Source: CAVWXT01 sp963759115 (lineage in GTDB: Bacteria; Planctomycetota; Planctomycetia; Pirellulales; Thermoguttaceae). Taken from it: a DNA stretch of 64,000 nt. Made by a program: the position numbers and the translations under genes. The notes below the pieces were generated by a model that ran no database searches, was not told the origin of the DNA, and worked only from the letters and a program-made list of their open reading frames with translations. The stretch spans positions 558,001 through 622,000 of the forward strand of contig CAVWXT010000006.1 in NCBI GenBank assembly GCA_963759115.1. The letters are read 5' to 3'. Positions 16,703 through 27,141 of the stretch are shown here, in pieces. Each line of letters starts with the position of its first letter. The stretch's first letter is position 1.

Positions 16703-17917
16703 ATGGCGATTGTCTGCCCGCGATGCGGCGCCGAGTTCGATGCCACGTTGTTCGAGTTCGAACATCGCGTCCGCTGCGCGTGCGGCGCCGAGATTCGCTA
16801 TCCGGGCACGAATCTCCGCAGCGGCCACGTCGCAACCGATCAAACTCGACCGCGCAGCCACAAGGACCGGGCGGTGATGGAACCCGTGCTCAAGATCGAC
16901 GGTTCCTTCGGCGAAGGGGGCGGGCAGGTACTCCGTTCCTCGTTGGCCCTTTCGTTGGTCACCGGCAAGCCCTTTGTCATCCAGAGAATCCGGGCTCATC
17001 GCAAGAAGCCGGGCTTGATGCGGCAGCACCTTAGCGCTGTACGGGCGGCGGCCGAAGTCAGCCAGGCCCGCGTTGAAGGGGCGGACCTTGGCTCGTTGCA
17101 ACTCCGCTTCTGCCCCGGCTCCGTCAGGGCGGGCGACTACACGTTCGACGTGGGCTCGGCCGGCAGTGCCACGCTCGTGCTGCAAACCGTGCTGCCCGCG
17201 CTGCTGCGGGCCGAAGGCGAATCGAACCTGACCCTGCGGGGCGGAACCCACAATCCGATGGCCCCGCCGTTCGATTTCCTGGCGAAGAGCTATCTGCCGT
17301 TGGTCAATCGGCTCGGGCCGATGGTCGAGGCCCGGCTGCTCCGGCCCGGGTTCTATCCGGCGGGCGGTGGAGAGTTTCGGGTTCGCATCCAACCGGCTCG
17401 GCAACTGGGGCGTTTGGAGCTGACCGAGCGCGGCGAGATTCGCGCCCAACGGGTTCGGGTCTGGTTGGCCCATCTGCCACGGCACATCGCCGAGCGGGAG
17501 TGCCGGACCATCGCCCAGCATACCGGCTGGAGCGACGAATGCTTTGCGATCGAGGAACCAAGCAACGCCTCCGGGCCGGGCAATGTGGTGATGATCGAAC
17601 TGGAGGCGGAGCACGTTGCCGAAGTCTTTACCAGCTTCGGACGGATTGGCGTGAAGGCCGAGGAAGTCGCCCTGGAGGCGCTTCGCGAGGCCGAAGAGTA
17701 TTTGGCTTCCGGCGTGCCGGTGGGGCGACACTTGGCCGACCAGATCATGCTCCCCCTGGGCATCGGCGCCTATTTCGGCGCCGGCGGCGGCACTTTTCGC
17801 ACGCTATCTCTTTCCGCCCACGCCACGACGCACCTGGAAATCCTGCGGCGTTTCCTGGACCTCGACGCCAAGGTCGAGCAGGACAGCCGCGGCAATTGTC
17901 TGGTGCAAATCGGATAG
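16703..17917 (+). CDS. rtcA: RNA 3'-terminal phosphate cyclase with N-terminal zinc ribbon
   Basis: RtcA converts an RNA 3'-phosphate to a 2',3'-cyclic phosphate using ATP through a covalent His-AMP. The core starts at MEPVLKIDGSFGEGGGQVLR (about residue 59) and includes RPGFYPAGGGEFRV, GRHLADQIMLPLG and SLSAHATTHLEILRRF, where the nucleotidylated His is expected. The ATG at 16703 adds about 58 residues with CPRCGAEF and CACGAEI, a likely zinc ribbon. The start could instead be the internal ATG at 16877, which would give the ordinary length. No rtcB is seen nearby. Confidence 0.9.
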   Translation: MAIVCPRCGAEFDATLFEFEHRVRCACGAEIRYPGTNLRSGHVATDQTRPRSHKDRAVMEPVLKIDGSFGEGGGQVLRSSLALSLVTGKPFVIQRIRAHRKKPGLMRQHLSAVRAAAEVSQARVEGADLGSLQLRFCPGSVRAGDYTFDVGSAGSATLVLQTVLPALLRAEGESNLTLRGGTHNPMAPPFDFLAKSYLPLVNRLGPMVEARLLRPGFYPAGGGEFRVRIQPARQLGRLELTERGEIRAQRVRVWLAHLPRHIAERECRTIAQHTGWSDECFAIEEPSNASGPGNVVMIELEAEHVAEVFTSFGRIGVKAEEVALEALREAEEYLASGVPVGRHLADQIMLPLGIGAYFGAGGGTFRTLSLSAHATTHLEILRRFLDLDAKVEQDSRGNCLVQIG

Positions 17918-17955
17918 GACGCCTACCAGTGTCCGCCATTTCGCGGGCCGGCTTT

Positions 17956-19609
17956 TCACTCTCGCTTGTACTGCGATGGGTTCTCGTCCACCTGCTTGAA
18001 GAACGGATCAAGATCGAATAAGGTCGCCTTCCCGGACGCACGGATGAACCTCGTTGCCCGCTCGGTCATGCCGCGCTGCACGTAGAAGGCGTAGATGTCG
18101 CGCGGCTCCGACGAAGAATAATTGCCCACTTTCTCCATGGCGTCGAGATAGCGGTCATACTTGCCGGAACGGATTTCGTCGGCCGGCTGGGCTTGAAGGT
18201 ACTTGAAGAGAATCTCCCACGCGGTGAACGCCGGCATCTGCCCACCCCAAAAGCTCTTTGGCGTCGTCTTCTCCTCCACCGCCTTCGCCAGGGCGTCGAG
18301 GTAATCGGCGGGCTTTTCGCGGGCAAGGGCGATGAGAAACAGCGGCTGGAAGTCTTCATTGCCAAGATTCGCTCGGAAGACCGCGGCCACGGCCTCGTTT
18401 TTCGGCGAGAACGACAACAGGCTCATCGCCGCGGTCTGGCGGACCTTGAAATCCTGGTCCGCCAGGAGTTTCGCCAGGACGTCGGCCAATTCGGCCTGCC
18501 GCGCAAAACCGGCCGCGCGGGCTACGCACGCGCGGACCTCCGGCGCTGCATCGCCGGCCAGAACCGTCAGACGCTGGCGGGTCTGCGGACCGGGAAAGTC
18601 CGCCAGCAGCAAGGCGGCCGAAGCGCGGACGGCCGGAGCCGGATCGGCCAGCCATCGCTCGATGGGTTTCTCAAGCGACGGTTCGCGCACCAACCCCAAC
18701 GCCCGAATGGCCATCGCGCGGGTCTCGCCCGGCGCTCTGCTATCGGCCAGCGCGACAAGGTCCTTCCAATACAACTCGCCGCCGACATTCGTCATCTTCG
18801 GGTCCATTGGCCAGACAAAGGGCGGCTTGACGCTGCCCACGGCGGCGAGCCAGGAGAGGGTGCTCTCGTCGGACATGTACGGGTTGTGCGAGCCGACCAG
18901 GCCGATGGCCGCCTCGGCAATCTTGGGTTGGCCGTTCATGAGCAGCCCTCGCACGGCCGCCAGCACGTCCCGGCGGTCGAAGTCCGATAGGCCGCTGTCC
19001 CATGGTAGGGTGCCCGCTCTTAGCGTGCCTGCGCTCATCTGATCGAGCTGGCCGACGGCGTAGACGACCTGGCCGACGTCATCGGCGGCGAGCATCGTGG
19101 TCAGACTCGCGCCACAGGATGTCCTTGAGCGTCTTTCCGGTTACCGGCTTATCGTCGGCGCACCAAAGGACGCCCTGGTCCTCTTTGGCCTTGCGATGCA
19201 TCCAGACTTGGCGGAAGACGCCGGTGGCCCCGCCGTTTGCGGCGAAAACCAAGTAAGTCTTGCCGGGTTCAAAATGGTAGTACTGCGGCTGGAACATGTA
19301 TCCCATCCGCCGGGGATCCAAGTCATAGTGCCGGAACGTCAACGTGTCGCCCGGTGTCTCGCCCTTGATGACGGAGATGATCTTGAACTGCGTTTGCCGG
19401 GCGACGAAGCCCTGGTACGGGCTGAACCAATTGACGTCCCCCGGCTCGCTGGAAACGACCGTGCCTTTGAAGATGATGTCTGCTTCCAAGGTCAACGTCT
19501 CCAGAGGCACGGACGGCGCCACCGGGTATCCCTGCGCGGTTCCCGCGCATACCGTCAGCCATGTCAGATTCCAGATCGCAAGAAGGAATTGCCTGCGGCA
19601 TCGGCACAT
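17956..19609 (-). CDS. HEAT-repeat protein with secreted N-terminal domain, frame break
   Basis: Two frames overlap near 19080-19100. The upstream one (19609-19079) has a signal peptide and a domain including LETLTLEADIIFKGTV, FSPYQGFVARQTQFKIISV and GKTYLVFAANG. The downstream one is built of HEAT-like helical pairs (MAIRALGLVREPSLEKPIER, VRASAALLLADFPGP, VRQTAAMSLLSF). One base change joins LKDILWR to SLTTMLAADDVGQVVYAV, which reads like a continuous planctomycete protein. I therefore treat it as one gene; two overlapping genes remain possible. The function is unknown, probably protein binding outside the cytoplasm. Confidence 0.6.
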
Positions 19610-19823
19610 GTCAGATCCTTTCCTGCCAAAGAGAAGAGTGGGGCGAAGACCTGCAACTCTCAGCCTAACAAGTGCATACGTCGCGTCAAGCGGCTCCAAA
19701 CATGCGGAAAGGCGGACGGACCCGAAAGGGGGTTTTCATCGCGGTACGCTCCGTTCTTGAAGAAGTATTGGTCGATCCCCGAGCGGCAGGTGGAAACGTC
19801 GGTCGTGTTGGCCAAGGAGGCCC

Positions 19824-20552
19824 TCACCGCGGCTTTCGGCCGCCGAACAGTGCCAACTCGAAGAGCCTGAAGAAACAGTCCACCTCGACGAAACCGATCT
19901 CCTCCAGCCACCGGCACTGAAGCTCGACCGGCGCCAGGATGTTCTCGTCCTTGTCGGGGCGATAGTAATACTCGTTGGCGATGGCCTCGCGAGTCATCCG
20001 GCCGCCCTGCTTCTGGTGGTGCGACCACAGGGAGTCCAGGAAGAGGTCGTCAAATGCCTGCTTCGCCCATGCCGAATTGGGGGCGACGTGCTCCAGGTTG
20101 AGGAACAATCCGCCGGGCTCCAGCAGATTGAAGATCTCCCCGTAGAGTTCCCTCTTTCGTTCGTCGGTCAGGTGGTGGATCGCCAGGCCCGACAACACGA
20201 GGTCGAACGGCGTGCGATCGCCGACCGACCGCGCCCATTCCTTCGCCGCGAGGTCCTGCACGACGAACGCTGCCCGGCGGGGATCCGCCTTCGTCTTGGC
20301 CGCCGCGATCATGTGGTCCGAGAAGTCCAGGAAGACCCCGGCGGCCTGGGGATAGTCGGCCAGAACCGTTCGTCCGAGAATCCCATCGCCGCAGCCCAAG
20401 TCCAGGACCCGTTCGACCTTGGGCATCGCGGTGCGGATGATCCGAAGCAGCACGTCGATCTGTTGGGCGGCCAGGGGGATGCCGCCCCGCACGTCTTCCA
20501 GGAAGCGTTTTGCCAGGTCCTGCCGCTGCCAGACGCGACCCTCGTTCTGCAT
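19824..20552 (-). CDS. Class I SAM-dependent methyltransferase
   Basis: A cytoplasmic methyltransferase of unknown substrate. SAM-binding motif I is VLDLGCGDGILGRTVL, the acidic motif II region is AAGVFLDFSDHMIAAAK, and FDLVLSGLAIHHLTDERKR and LLEPGGLFLNLEHV follow as in the methyltransferase 11/25 groups. The length of 242 residues is complete. The C-terminal part (WLEEIGFVEVDCFFRLFELA) is typical of small-molecule methyltransferases. It is a single gene with a palindromic repeat upstream. Confidence 0.8.
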   Translation of the reverse strand: MQNEGRVWQRQDLAKRFLEDVRGGIPLAAQQIDVLLRIIRTAMPKVERVLDLGCGDGILGRTVLADYPQAAGVFLDFSDHMIAAAKTKADPRRAAFVVQDLAAKEWARSVGDRTPFDLVLSGLAIHHLTDERKRELYGEIFNLLEPGGLFLNLEHVAPNSAWAKQAFDDLFLDSLWSHHQKQGGRMTREAIANEYYYRPDKDENILAPVELQCRWLEEIGFVEVDCFFRLFELALFGGRKPR

Positions 20553-20678
20553 GTTTACTCCGCTAGTGATAGACCTGACTGTCCTGGAACGCCCCGTCCG
20601 CCCGTGTTTCCGCCAATCTGGTGGATGCCGGCCTGGCTGTCAACCAGTCGAGCGTTGGCAGGGCCGGTCAGTTGTCGG

Positions 20679-20760
20679 TGTAGGGTGGGCCGAGCGAAGC
20701 GAGTCCCACCGTCTTGTCGGGAATTCGCGATGGGACTCGCTTCGCTCGGCCCACCCTACA
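20679..20760. repeat. Palindrome, TGTAGGGTGGG family (copy 2)
   Basis: The arms TGTAGGGTGGGCCGAGCGAA and TTCGCTCGGCCCACCCTACA are perfect inverse copies, continuing inward with GCGAGTCCCAC. It is the same element as 16429-16516, with a different loop. Confidence 0.85.
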
Positions 20761-20861
20761 GCTACAGCTTTGTCCAGATTCAACGCTTCCCGGCCGCTCG
20801 GCCCAATTGCCCCTTCTAACCGGAAAACGCCCGGGATGGCTTGACTATGTACGGCCGTATA

Positions 20862-20888
20862 TTGTACGATTGTCCAGAGTGGTATACT
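20862..20888 (+). promoter_or_regulatory. Possible lexA promoter
   Basis: TTGTAC and TATACT are separated by 15 bases, about 37 bases before the lexA start. Short A/T-rich repeats around GTAC (TGTACGGCCGTATATTGTAC) could be an operator for autoregulation. The planctomycete LexA box is not known to me, so this is only suggestive. Confidence 0.3.
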
Positions 20889-20924
20889 ACATCAGCCACC
20901 ATACCCACACAATGAGGGAGACTC

Positions 20925-21533
20925 ATGGGACTCTTCGATCGACTGACCGAGCGGCAGGGAGAGGTGTACAAGTTCATCCGCGAGAAGATTCGCGGCCGGG
21001 GCTATGGGCCGACGGTCCGGGAGATCGCCACCCGTTTCGGCATCCAGTCGCCCAACGGCGTGGTTTGCCACCTGAAGGCCCTGGAAAAAAAGGGGCTGAT
21101 CCGGCGGGAGCCGAACATGTCGCGGGCCATTCAACTGACGGCCGAGCCCATCGAGGAGCGCGGCCTGCCCTTGGCGGGCAGCATCGCCGCCGGCGTGCTG
21201 CACGAGGCCATCGAGCAGCACGAGCGGGTCGATTTCCAGGAGATGTTCAGCCCCGCCACGAAGAGCCTTTTCGTGCTGCGCGTCCGCGGCGAATCGATGA
21301 TCGAGGACCAGATCGCCGACGGCGACTACGTGATCGTGCAGAAGCAGCGCGTCGCCCGCAAGGGCCAGATCGTGGTGGCCCTGACCGGAGAGGGCGAAGC
21401 CACGCTGAAACGCTGGTTCCCCGAGAGGGGCCGCATCCGCCTGGAACCGGCCAACCACACGATGAAGCCGATCTACGTCAAAGACGCCCGCGTGCTGGGC
21501 GTGGTGATCGGCGTGGTGCGGAAGGTGAAATAG
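20925..21533 (+). CDS. lexA: LexA SOS repressor
   Basis: LexA represses DNA-damage genes and self-cleaves when RecA is activated. The N-terminal winged helix (residues 1-70) includes GPTVREIATRFGIQSPNGVV. The cleavage region GLPLAGSIAAG places the Ala-Gly bond at about 89-90. The catalytic dyad is Ser124 (RVRGESMIED) and Lys162 (EATLKRW). At 202 residues the length is normal. The gene stands alone and is followed by hicBA. Confidence 0.95.
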   Translation: MGLFDRLTERQGEVYKFIREKIRGRGYGPTVREIATRFGIQSPNGVVCHLKALEKKGLIRREPNMSRAIQLTAEPIEERGLPLAGSIAAGVLHEAIEQHERVDFQEMFSPATKSLFVLRVRGESMIEDQIADGDYVIVQKQRVARKGQIVVALTGEGEATLKRWFPERGRIRLEPANHTMKPIYVKDARVLGVVIGVVRKVK

Positions 21534-21587
21534 CGATGGCCACGATTCTCTGGAATCGACCATTGACAGAGGGGAGGAAACGCGATC

Positions 21588-21815
21588 ATGAGTCGAGTAT
21601 TTACCGCCTACATCGAATACGACCCCGAGACGAGGCTGTACGTGGGGACGATCCCCGGCCTTCCGGGGGCGCATAGCCAGGGAGCCACGTTGGACGAACT
21701 CCGGTCGAACTTGCAGGAAGTGATCGAGCTTATCCTGGAGGAACAACGCAGCCGCGGAGAATCGGTCGAGGTGGACCCGTTCGTGGGGATTCAGCAAATC
21801 GCGGTTGAAGTATGA
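21588..21815 (+). CDS. hicB: HicB-type antitoxin
   Basis: A 75-residue HicB/UPF0150 fold protein: YIEYDPETRLYVGTIPGLPG, then AHSQGATLDELRSNLQEVIE. It would neutralise the HicA toxin encoded immediately downstream. No separate DNA-binding domain follows the HicB core, so repressor activity is uncertain. A GGGAGG ribosome-binding site precedes the ATG. Its stop overlaps the hicA start by four bases, which couples translation. Confidence 0.85.
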   Translation: MSRVFTAYIEYDPETRLYVGTIPGLPGAHSQGATLDELRSNLQEVIELILEEQRSRGESVEVDPFVGIQQIAVEV

Positions 21816-22045
21816 CCCGCCTGCCGATCGTCGACGCCCGAACGATGGAACGCGTGCTGTTGCAACTTGGGTTCGCCAAGACGCGGCAGCGAGGTAGTCA
21901 TGCCTTCTACCGCCATCCGGACGGTCGCGTTACCACAATTTCGCACCACGCAGGCCGCGATCTCGCTCGACCACTCATCCGCGCGATCCTGAAGGAAATC
22001 AACCTTACGCCCGAGAAATTCGAAGAAGCGTTGCGCCGTTTGTAG
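21812..22045 (+). CDS. hicA: HicA-type mRNA interferase toxin
   Basis: A 77-residue dsRBD-like toxin that degrades mRNA. The family signature is clear: the catalytic His is in RQRGSHAFYRHPDG, followed by TISHHAGRDLARPLIRAILK and INLTPEKFEEALRRL. The gene order hicB-hicA is the less common arrangement. The operon stands between lexA and an LRR protein gene. Confidence 0.9.
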   Translation: MTRLPIVDARTMERVLLQLGFAKTRQRGSHAFYRHPDGRVTTISHHAGRDLARPLIRAILKEINLTPEKFEEALRRL

Positions 22046-22085
22046 CTGAGAACCGTCGAACTGCGGGAGAACGTGGAGAACCGCA

Positions 22086-23446
22086 ATGGCCCAGGCCGAA
22101 CCGCAACACATCCCGACTGCCTCCAAGGACAGACGATATAGTCGCATCGTTTGGTCGCTGCTGGCGCTGCTCCTCCTTTGCAGCGCGTTGGTGCTGGGGC
22201 TGTTCGTCAATCGCGTGCGCGTCCAGCAAAAGGCGATAAGCCGCATCCGCGACCTTGGCGGCGCGGTCGGCTATGACTATCAATACCACGGTGGCACCCA
22301 ATTCGACCCTCGCGCCTCTCCGCCCGGCAGCAGAATTCCTCCGAGGATTATTGGGCGAGAACGCCTTCGCGCGAGTTGAGTTCGTAGAGTTTCCCGGCCA
22401 CTTTTCCATTGGCGGGCCTCCGACAGATTCCGACCTTGAAGTACTTGAGAACCTCCCTTTCCTGAAAACGCTACAACTCAACGTGGGCACCATCAGCGAC
22501 AAGGGACTTGAGCATATAGGCAGGCTCAAGAATCTTACCCACTTGATGTTGCCTTCGCAGAACATCAGCGACCAGGGACTTGCGTACCTGAGGGGACTTG
22601 CGAATCTGGAAAACTTGCCGTTGTCCGGGGATAAGATCACCGACAAGGGGCTACAGCACTTGGCCGGGCTCACCCGTCTCCGTGGCCTCTACTTGGCGGA
22701 GACGTTAGTCACCGCCGATGGGTTGGCCCGACTTCCGATCGCAGCCAACCTGCGCGATCTGACACTCTGCGGCGCCAGCGTGACGGATCGCACGTTGACG
22801 GGCCTCGACGGCTTGACCAATCTGGAGTCGCTGCAACTTGTCCAGGCACCGGTCACCGATGCCGCGCTGGCCCTGATCGCCCGCCTCGGCCACCTTCGTC
22901 ACCTCGATCTCTTCAGGTGTCCAGAAATTACCGACGCGGGGCTTGCTCATCTACGGACGTTGGAGAATCTGGAGGAATTGCAGGTCCTTGCCACGTCGAT
23001 GACTGACGCTGGCGTTGAACACCTGAGGAAGCTAGAGCGTCTTCGGAGGTTGCGCCTCGACGGTCGTCTGATCACCAATCACGGGGCCGAGATCATCGGC
23101 CACCTAAGCAACCTCACGTACCTGAATCTTGTGGGCGCCAAGATTGATGATGCGGGGCTCGGCTACTTGACGGCGCGTATCTGCGCTCAGAGAACTCGAC
23201 CTGTATGGCACGGGAGTCACCGACGCCGGGCTTACCCACTTGACACGATTTCCACGCCTCGAATCGTTGCGGCTATCCCAAAACATATCGGATGCGGGGG
23301 TCCCCGTGCTTGAGGGCCTGACCAGTCTGAAGAGCCTGGAGGTGGGACCGGGTATTTCCCAGGCGGGAGCGTTGCGGCTGAAGGACTCGTTGCCTCATTG
23401 CAGAGTTGATCGCTTCGATCAAAATGGAGAGCATGTCCTGCCGTAA
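22086..23446 (+). CDS. Membrane-anchored leucine-rich-repeat protein, frame breaks
   Basis: An N-terminal membrane helix (SRIVWSLLALLLLCSALVLG, about residues 18-40) is followed by about twelve LRRs of 24 residues with the pattern ISDKGLEHIGRLKNLTHLML and ITDKGLQHLAGLTRLRGLYL. The repeats face the periplasm or surface and probably mediate binding. The frame breaks near 22290 and 23185. After the second, the repeats resume (GVTDAGLTHLTRFPRLESLR) to a stop at 23446. Such proteins are abundant in planctomycetes. The function is unknown. Confidence 0.7.
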
Positions 23447-23537
23447 ACAAGCGCGACGCTACGGTAGGTCCCGCCCCGCGGATTCCTTGACCTACGCAGA
23501 GCGAGCCAGCGTCCTTCCGCGGTTATCGCGGCTACAG

Positions 23538-24791
23538 TTACTTCCCCGCCCGCACGTCATACGCCAGCAGCACGTCCTGGTCGTGGACGTACATCACGCC
23601 ATTGGCAATCACCAACGGCGGCCAGGCCGGCGACTTGCTGCGGTCGGGCTGATTGAACCGGCCGTGGAGCCGAAAGCCCTCGGGCGTGGCCTCCACCAGG
23701 CTGATGGGCCCCGTCTCGTCGCGGCAGTAGAGCCGGCCCTCGGCCTCCAGCAGCGAACACTTGCCCGAACTGCGGTCGGTCCACCTGGTCGTCCCCGTCG
23801 CAAAGTCCATGCACGTCAGCACGTTCGGGTTGTGGCAGCCGTAGAGGAACCCGTCCAGCAGGATCATGTTGCCGTGGTGGTTCTGCATCTCCTTCTTGAA
23901 GTAGACCTCTTTGGCGGTGAATCCGTCGGGCGAGGGCTGAATCCTCGTCAGGCCGCCGCCGACTCCGTACGCGCTGGCGGCGAAGATCGTGTCGCCCTGC
24001 CAGATGCAGGTGGAGCAGTTGGCCTGCTTGGTGGCGGGGGCGTCGTAACGCCAGAGGAACTTGCCGTCCTTGGCGGCCACGCCGATCACGCCCTTCTGCT
24101 CCAGGTTGACGTACTGCGGCGTGTCGCCGATCACGACCTTGATGACCGACGCGTAGGCGCACGGATCGCCGATCGGCGAGCCCCAGACGAGCTTGCCGTC
24201 GGTCTTATTGATGGCGGCGATGGTGTTCTTGGCCCCGCCCGGCGTGCAGACCACCCACGGGCCGTCGACCAGGACCGACTCGCCATATCCCCATCTGGGC
24301 TGAATGCCACCGAAATCCTTGACCACGTTGCGGCGCCAAAGGATGCGGCCGTCTTTGACGTCCATGCACACCAGGTCGCCGCCGATGCCCAGCACGTAGA
24401 GCCGGTCGCCGTCGATGGTGGGCGTGGTCCGCGGGCCGGGATGGCTCTTGTCGTCGAACACCATCGGGCCAAGCGACACCGCCCAAAGCTGCTTGCCCTG
24501 GTGGGCCACGTCGAGGGCCATCACCCATTCCTGGCCGTCCTTCTCGCCCATCATGTACAGGACGTTGCCGACGATGGCCGGCCCGCTGTTGCCGATGCCC
24601 AGGCCGGTGGCCTTCCAGAGCAGCTTGGGTCCGTCCTTGGGCCAGTCCCTCAAGAGGCCCTTCTCGCGGCAAATGCCGTCGCGGCTCGGGCCGCGCCAGG
24701 CCGGCCAGTTGTCGGCCCGCAGCGGGGCGGTCAGCATCGCGGCAGCAAACAGGCAGAATAGGGTTGCAGACAGATACACGGGCACCTTCAT
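23538..24791 (-). CDS. Secreted PQQ-like beta-propeller protein
   Basis: A 417-residue exported protein. The signal peptide (ATLFCLFAAAMLTAPLRADN) is followed at once by WPAWRGPSRDGI, the usual start of planctomycete outer propellers. Repeats carry WD-like PQQ motifs (LYVLGIGGDLVCMDVKDGRI, GVIGVAAKDGKFLWRYDAP, FLYGCHNPNVLTCMDFATG). These folds do not necessarily bind PQQ. There is no catalytic domain. It is probably a structural or binding protein and is transcribed alone. Confidence 0.85.
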   Translation of the reverse strand: MKVPVYLSATLFCLFAAAMLTAPLRADNWPAWRGPSRDGICREKGLLRDWPKDGPKLLWKATGLGIGNSGPAIVGNVLYMMGEKDGQEWVMALDVAHQGKQLWAVSLGPMVFDDKSHPGPRTTPTIDGDRLYVLGIGGDLVCMDVKDGRILWRRNVVKDFGGIQPRWGYGESVLVDGPWVVCTPGGAKNTIAAINKTDGKLVWGSPIGDPCAYASVIKVVIGDTPQYVNLEQKGVIGVAAKDGKFLWRYDAPATKQANCSTCIWQGDTIFAASAYGVGGGLTRIQPSPDGFTAKEVYFKKEMQNHHGNMILLDGFLYGCHNPNVLTCMDFATGTTRWTDRSSGKCSLLEAEGRLYCRDETGPISLVEATPEGFRLHGRFNQPDRSKSPAWPPLVIANGVMYVHDQDVLLAYDVRAGK

Positions 24792-25020
24792 GGTCGCTAC
24801 TCCAGCGGGGGATTATGCGGCAGCCGCAGATCGACGCCGCGGCAGGTCAATGGTGTCTACTGTAACCGATGCGACCCGGCTTGAGAACCGACAGGCCAAG
24901 AGATTGGTTCATTTGGGGTGCGGCGATTTATCAGCCTTTTTCTAGGGCTTATTGATTGGCCCCTATCATAGCAAGCCGTCCGGTTCTTGTCGCGATACTG
25001 GCCACGCCGGGCACTTGATA

Positions 25021-25104
25021 GACTAATTAAAATGGCGGATAATGTAAGTCTATACGCAGCAAATGGTTAGGTAATGAGGCATAATCCGCCATATTTAATT
25101 AGCC
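25021..25104. repeat. Hairpin inside the IS left end
   Basis: GACTAATTAAAATGGCGGAT and ATCCGCCATATTTAATTAGC form a near-perfect inverted repeat of about 24 bp around a 35-base loop. It lies between the IS terminus and the transposase start, and could shield the transposase from read-through transcription or act as a regulatory site. Confidence 0.6.
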
Positions 25105-25189
25105 TTTTGTGCCCCTTCCTGTTATCATCTTGGCAGAAGAACCGGCCGCGCGGCCGGGCAAGCCCACTGCGTTTATGGAGGAGGCAGAC

Positions 25190-27000
25190 ATGGCACAGTT
25201 CGATCGGAAGAAACACGTCCTGGTCGGCCTCGCCGGTCAATTGAAGGTCCCCGACAACGACCATATCACCCCAAAACTGCTGATGCTCACGGAAGGGGAA
25301 TGCGACGGCCTGGGGCCACTCCAGGCCGCCCGCAAGTTCGGCTATAGCCGCCAGCGCTACTTCCAACTCCGCACCGCCTTCGCCAAACAGGGCGCACGGG
25401 CGCTGGACAATCAGAAGCGCGGCCCGAAAACCCATTACCGCCGCACGGCGGAAGTTGTCCGCCAAGTGGTGCGGCACCGCTTCCTGGATCCCGAGGCTTC
25501 GCCGCAGGTGATCGCCCAAAAGCTCGTGCAGAGCGGTTGGACGATCAGCATCCGCAGCGTGGAAAGGGTGCTGGCCGAGTACGGCCTGCAAAAAAAACTC
25601 CACAGGTTCCGCCCCAGGCCGGAAAGCGAACCCGTCGAGGCGCGGCTCACTCACAAACTGGTCCAGCACGTCGAAGGCGATCCGAGGAGCATTGAACGCG
25701 GCGTCCGCCAGCGGCTGGCCGATAAGATCAGCGACAACATGGCGGGCCTCTGGCTGTTGGTCGCAGAACACCTGCGGCTGGGGACGTGGGACCTGCTCCG
25801 CGCCTGGACGCAACAGCCCGCCGAGCGGATCGAACCGCGCCTGGCGCTGCAACTGGTGCATGAAGCGGCGCTGTGCAGCAACGGGCTCCGCGCGGGGCGT
25901 TGCTTGACGCTCCGCGGCTTCGAGAACCCTCAACGGACTGCCCTTCCTGGCGGAGGACACTACGGTGCATGAGGTGCTGGGCGGCGCGAGCGTGGCCCAC
26001 ACCCAGGAACTGCAGGTGGCCTTGGGGAAACTCCGCCGTGCCTCCGGGCATTACCAAGGAAAACTGCTGCTGATCGACCCGCACCGCGCGCCGAGCTACA
26101 GCCAGCGGCACATGCGCAGGCACAGAAGGAGAGCGGCTCCCGGCCCATCAAGACGGCGCAGACCTTCTTCTGCCTGGATGGCGACAGCGCGCAGCCGCTG
26201 TGTTTCACGGTGGCCAATTCCGCCCGGACCGTGAGCCAGGCGACGCCTGAGTTGCTGCGCATGGCCGGGGAAATCCTCGCGCCGCTGCCGGAGCACACGT
26301 TGGTGGCCGCCGACACGGAGCACTTCGCCGTGGAACTGGTAGACTACGTCCATACGGAGACCTCCTTCGACCTCATCACGCCCATCCCCAACCGGCAGAG
26401 CGACCGGAAGCGCTGGCGGCAGATTCCGGCCGCGGTATTTAAGCCCCATTGGGCGGGCTACGCCACGGCAGTCCTGCGCTACACGCCCCACCATAGCCGC
26501 GGCGGCCCGTACTACGAACTCGTGCAACGCCAGGGAGAGCGCCCGAGGATTGGCAGTTCAACGGCTTCTTCTCCACCACCAACCGCGATCCGCTCGACGC
26601 CCTCACCCGCGATTATCCCCATCGCTGGCACATCGAGGAGTTCTTCAACTTCGACCAGTCGTTAGGTTGGAGACGGGCGGGCACGATGAACACCAACATC
26701 CGTTACGGCCAAATGACGACGGCCTTGGTGGCGCAGACCGTGATCCATCAGTTCCGCAAGCGACTTGGAGAGCCCTTCGCACACTGGGATGCCAGACACT
26801 TGGCGTCCGATATCTTCCGCGGACTGGACGGCGACATCCGCGTGAAGGACAATACCATCCTCGTTACCTACTACAATGCTCCTAACGCGGAACGCCTGCG
26901 GGCCGAGTACGAAGACTTGCCGGCCAAGCTCAGGGCCGAAGGCGTCGCGCCAGGCATCCCCTGGCTCTATGGATTCGAACTCGACTTCCGCTTCCGGTAG
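25190..27000 (+). pseudogene. IS4-like DDE transposase, several frame breaks
   Basis: The ATG with a GGAGG ribosome-binding site starts MAQFDRKKHVLVGLAGQLKV. A helix-turn-helix region (PLQAARKFGYSRQRYFQLR) is followed by the catalytic core in pieces: Asp in LLLIDPHR, Asp in LVAADTEHFAVELVDY and Glu in YPHRWHIEEFFNF. The end is WLYGFELDFRFR. Frame changes lie near 25925, 26125, 26210 and 26540. The family is uncertain; the YPHRW-IEEFF motif resembles IS4/IS1634-type enzymes. It is probably inactive as sequenced, although errors cannot be excluded. Confidence 0.7.
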
Positions 27001-27141
27001 CCTGCCCCCGCCGACAGAAGGTAAAATTAATAAGCCCTAGAAAAAGGCTGATGAATCGCCGCACTCCAAAGTTGCAGAAAGGCGGACGGACTCTTCATTC
27101 CGGCTTCGCGAATAAAGCATTCGTCCCGCGACGGCGCGCCC

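Larger units (their letters stand above)
24919..27063. mobile_element. IS element with 38-bp terminal inverted repeats
   Basis: The left end reads TGCGGCGATTTATCAGCC, then TTTTTCTAGGGCTTATTGAT. The right end is the inverse of the same sequence with two differences (27025-27063). The element is about 2.15 kb and contains one transposase gene broken in several places. Ends this well preserved suggest recent arrival. Confidence 0.75.
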
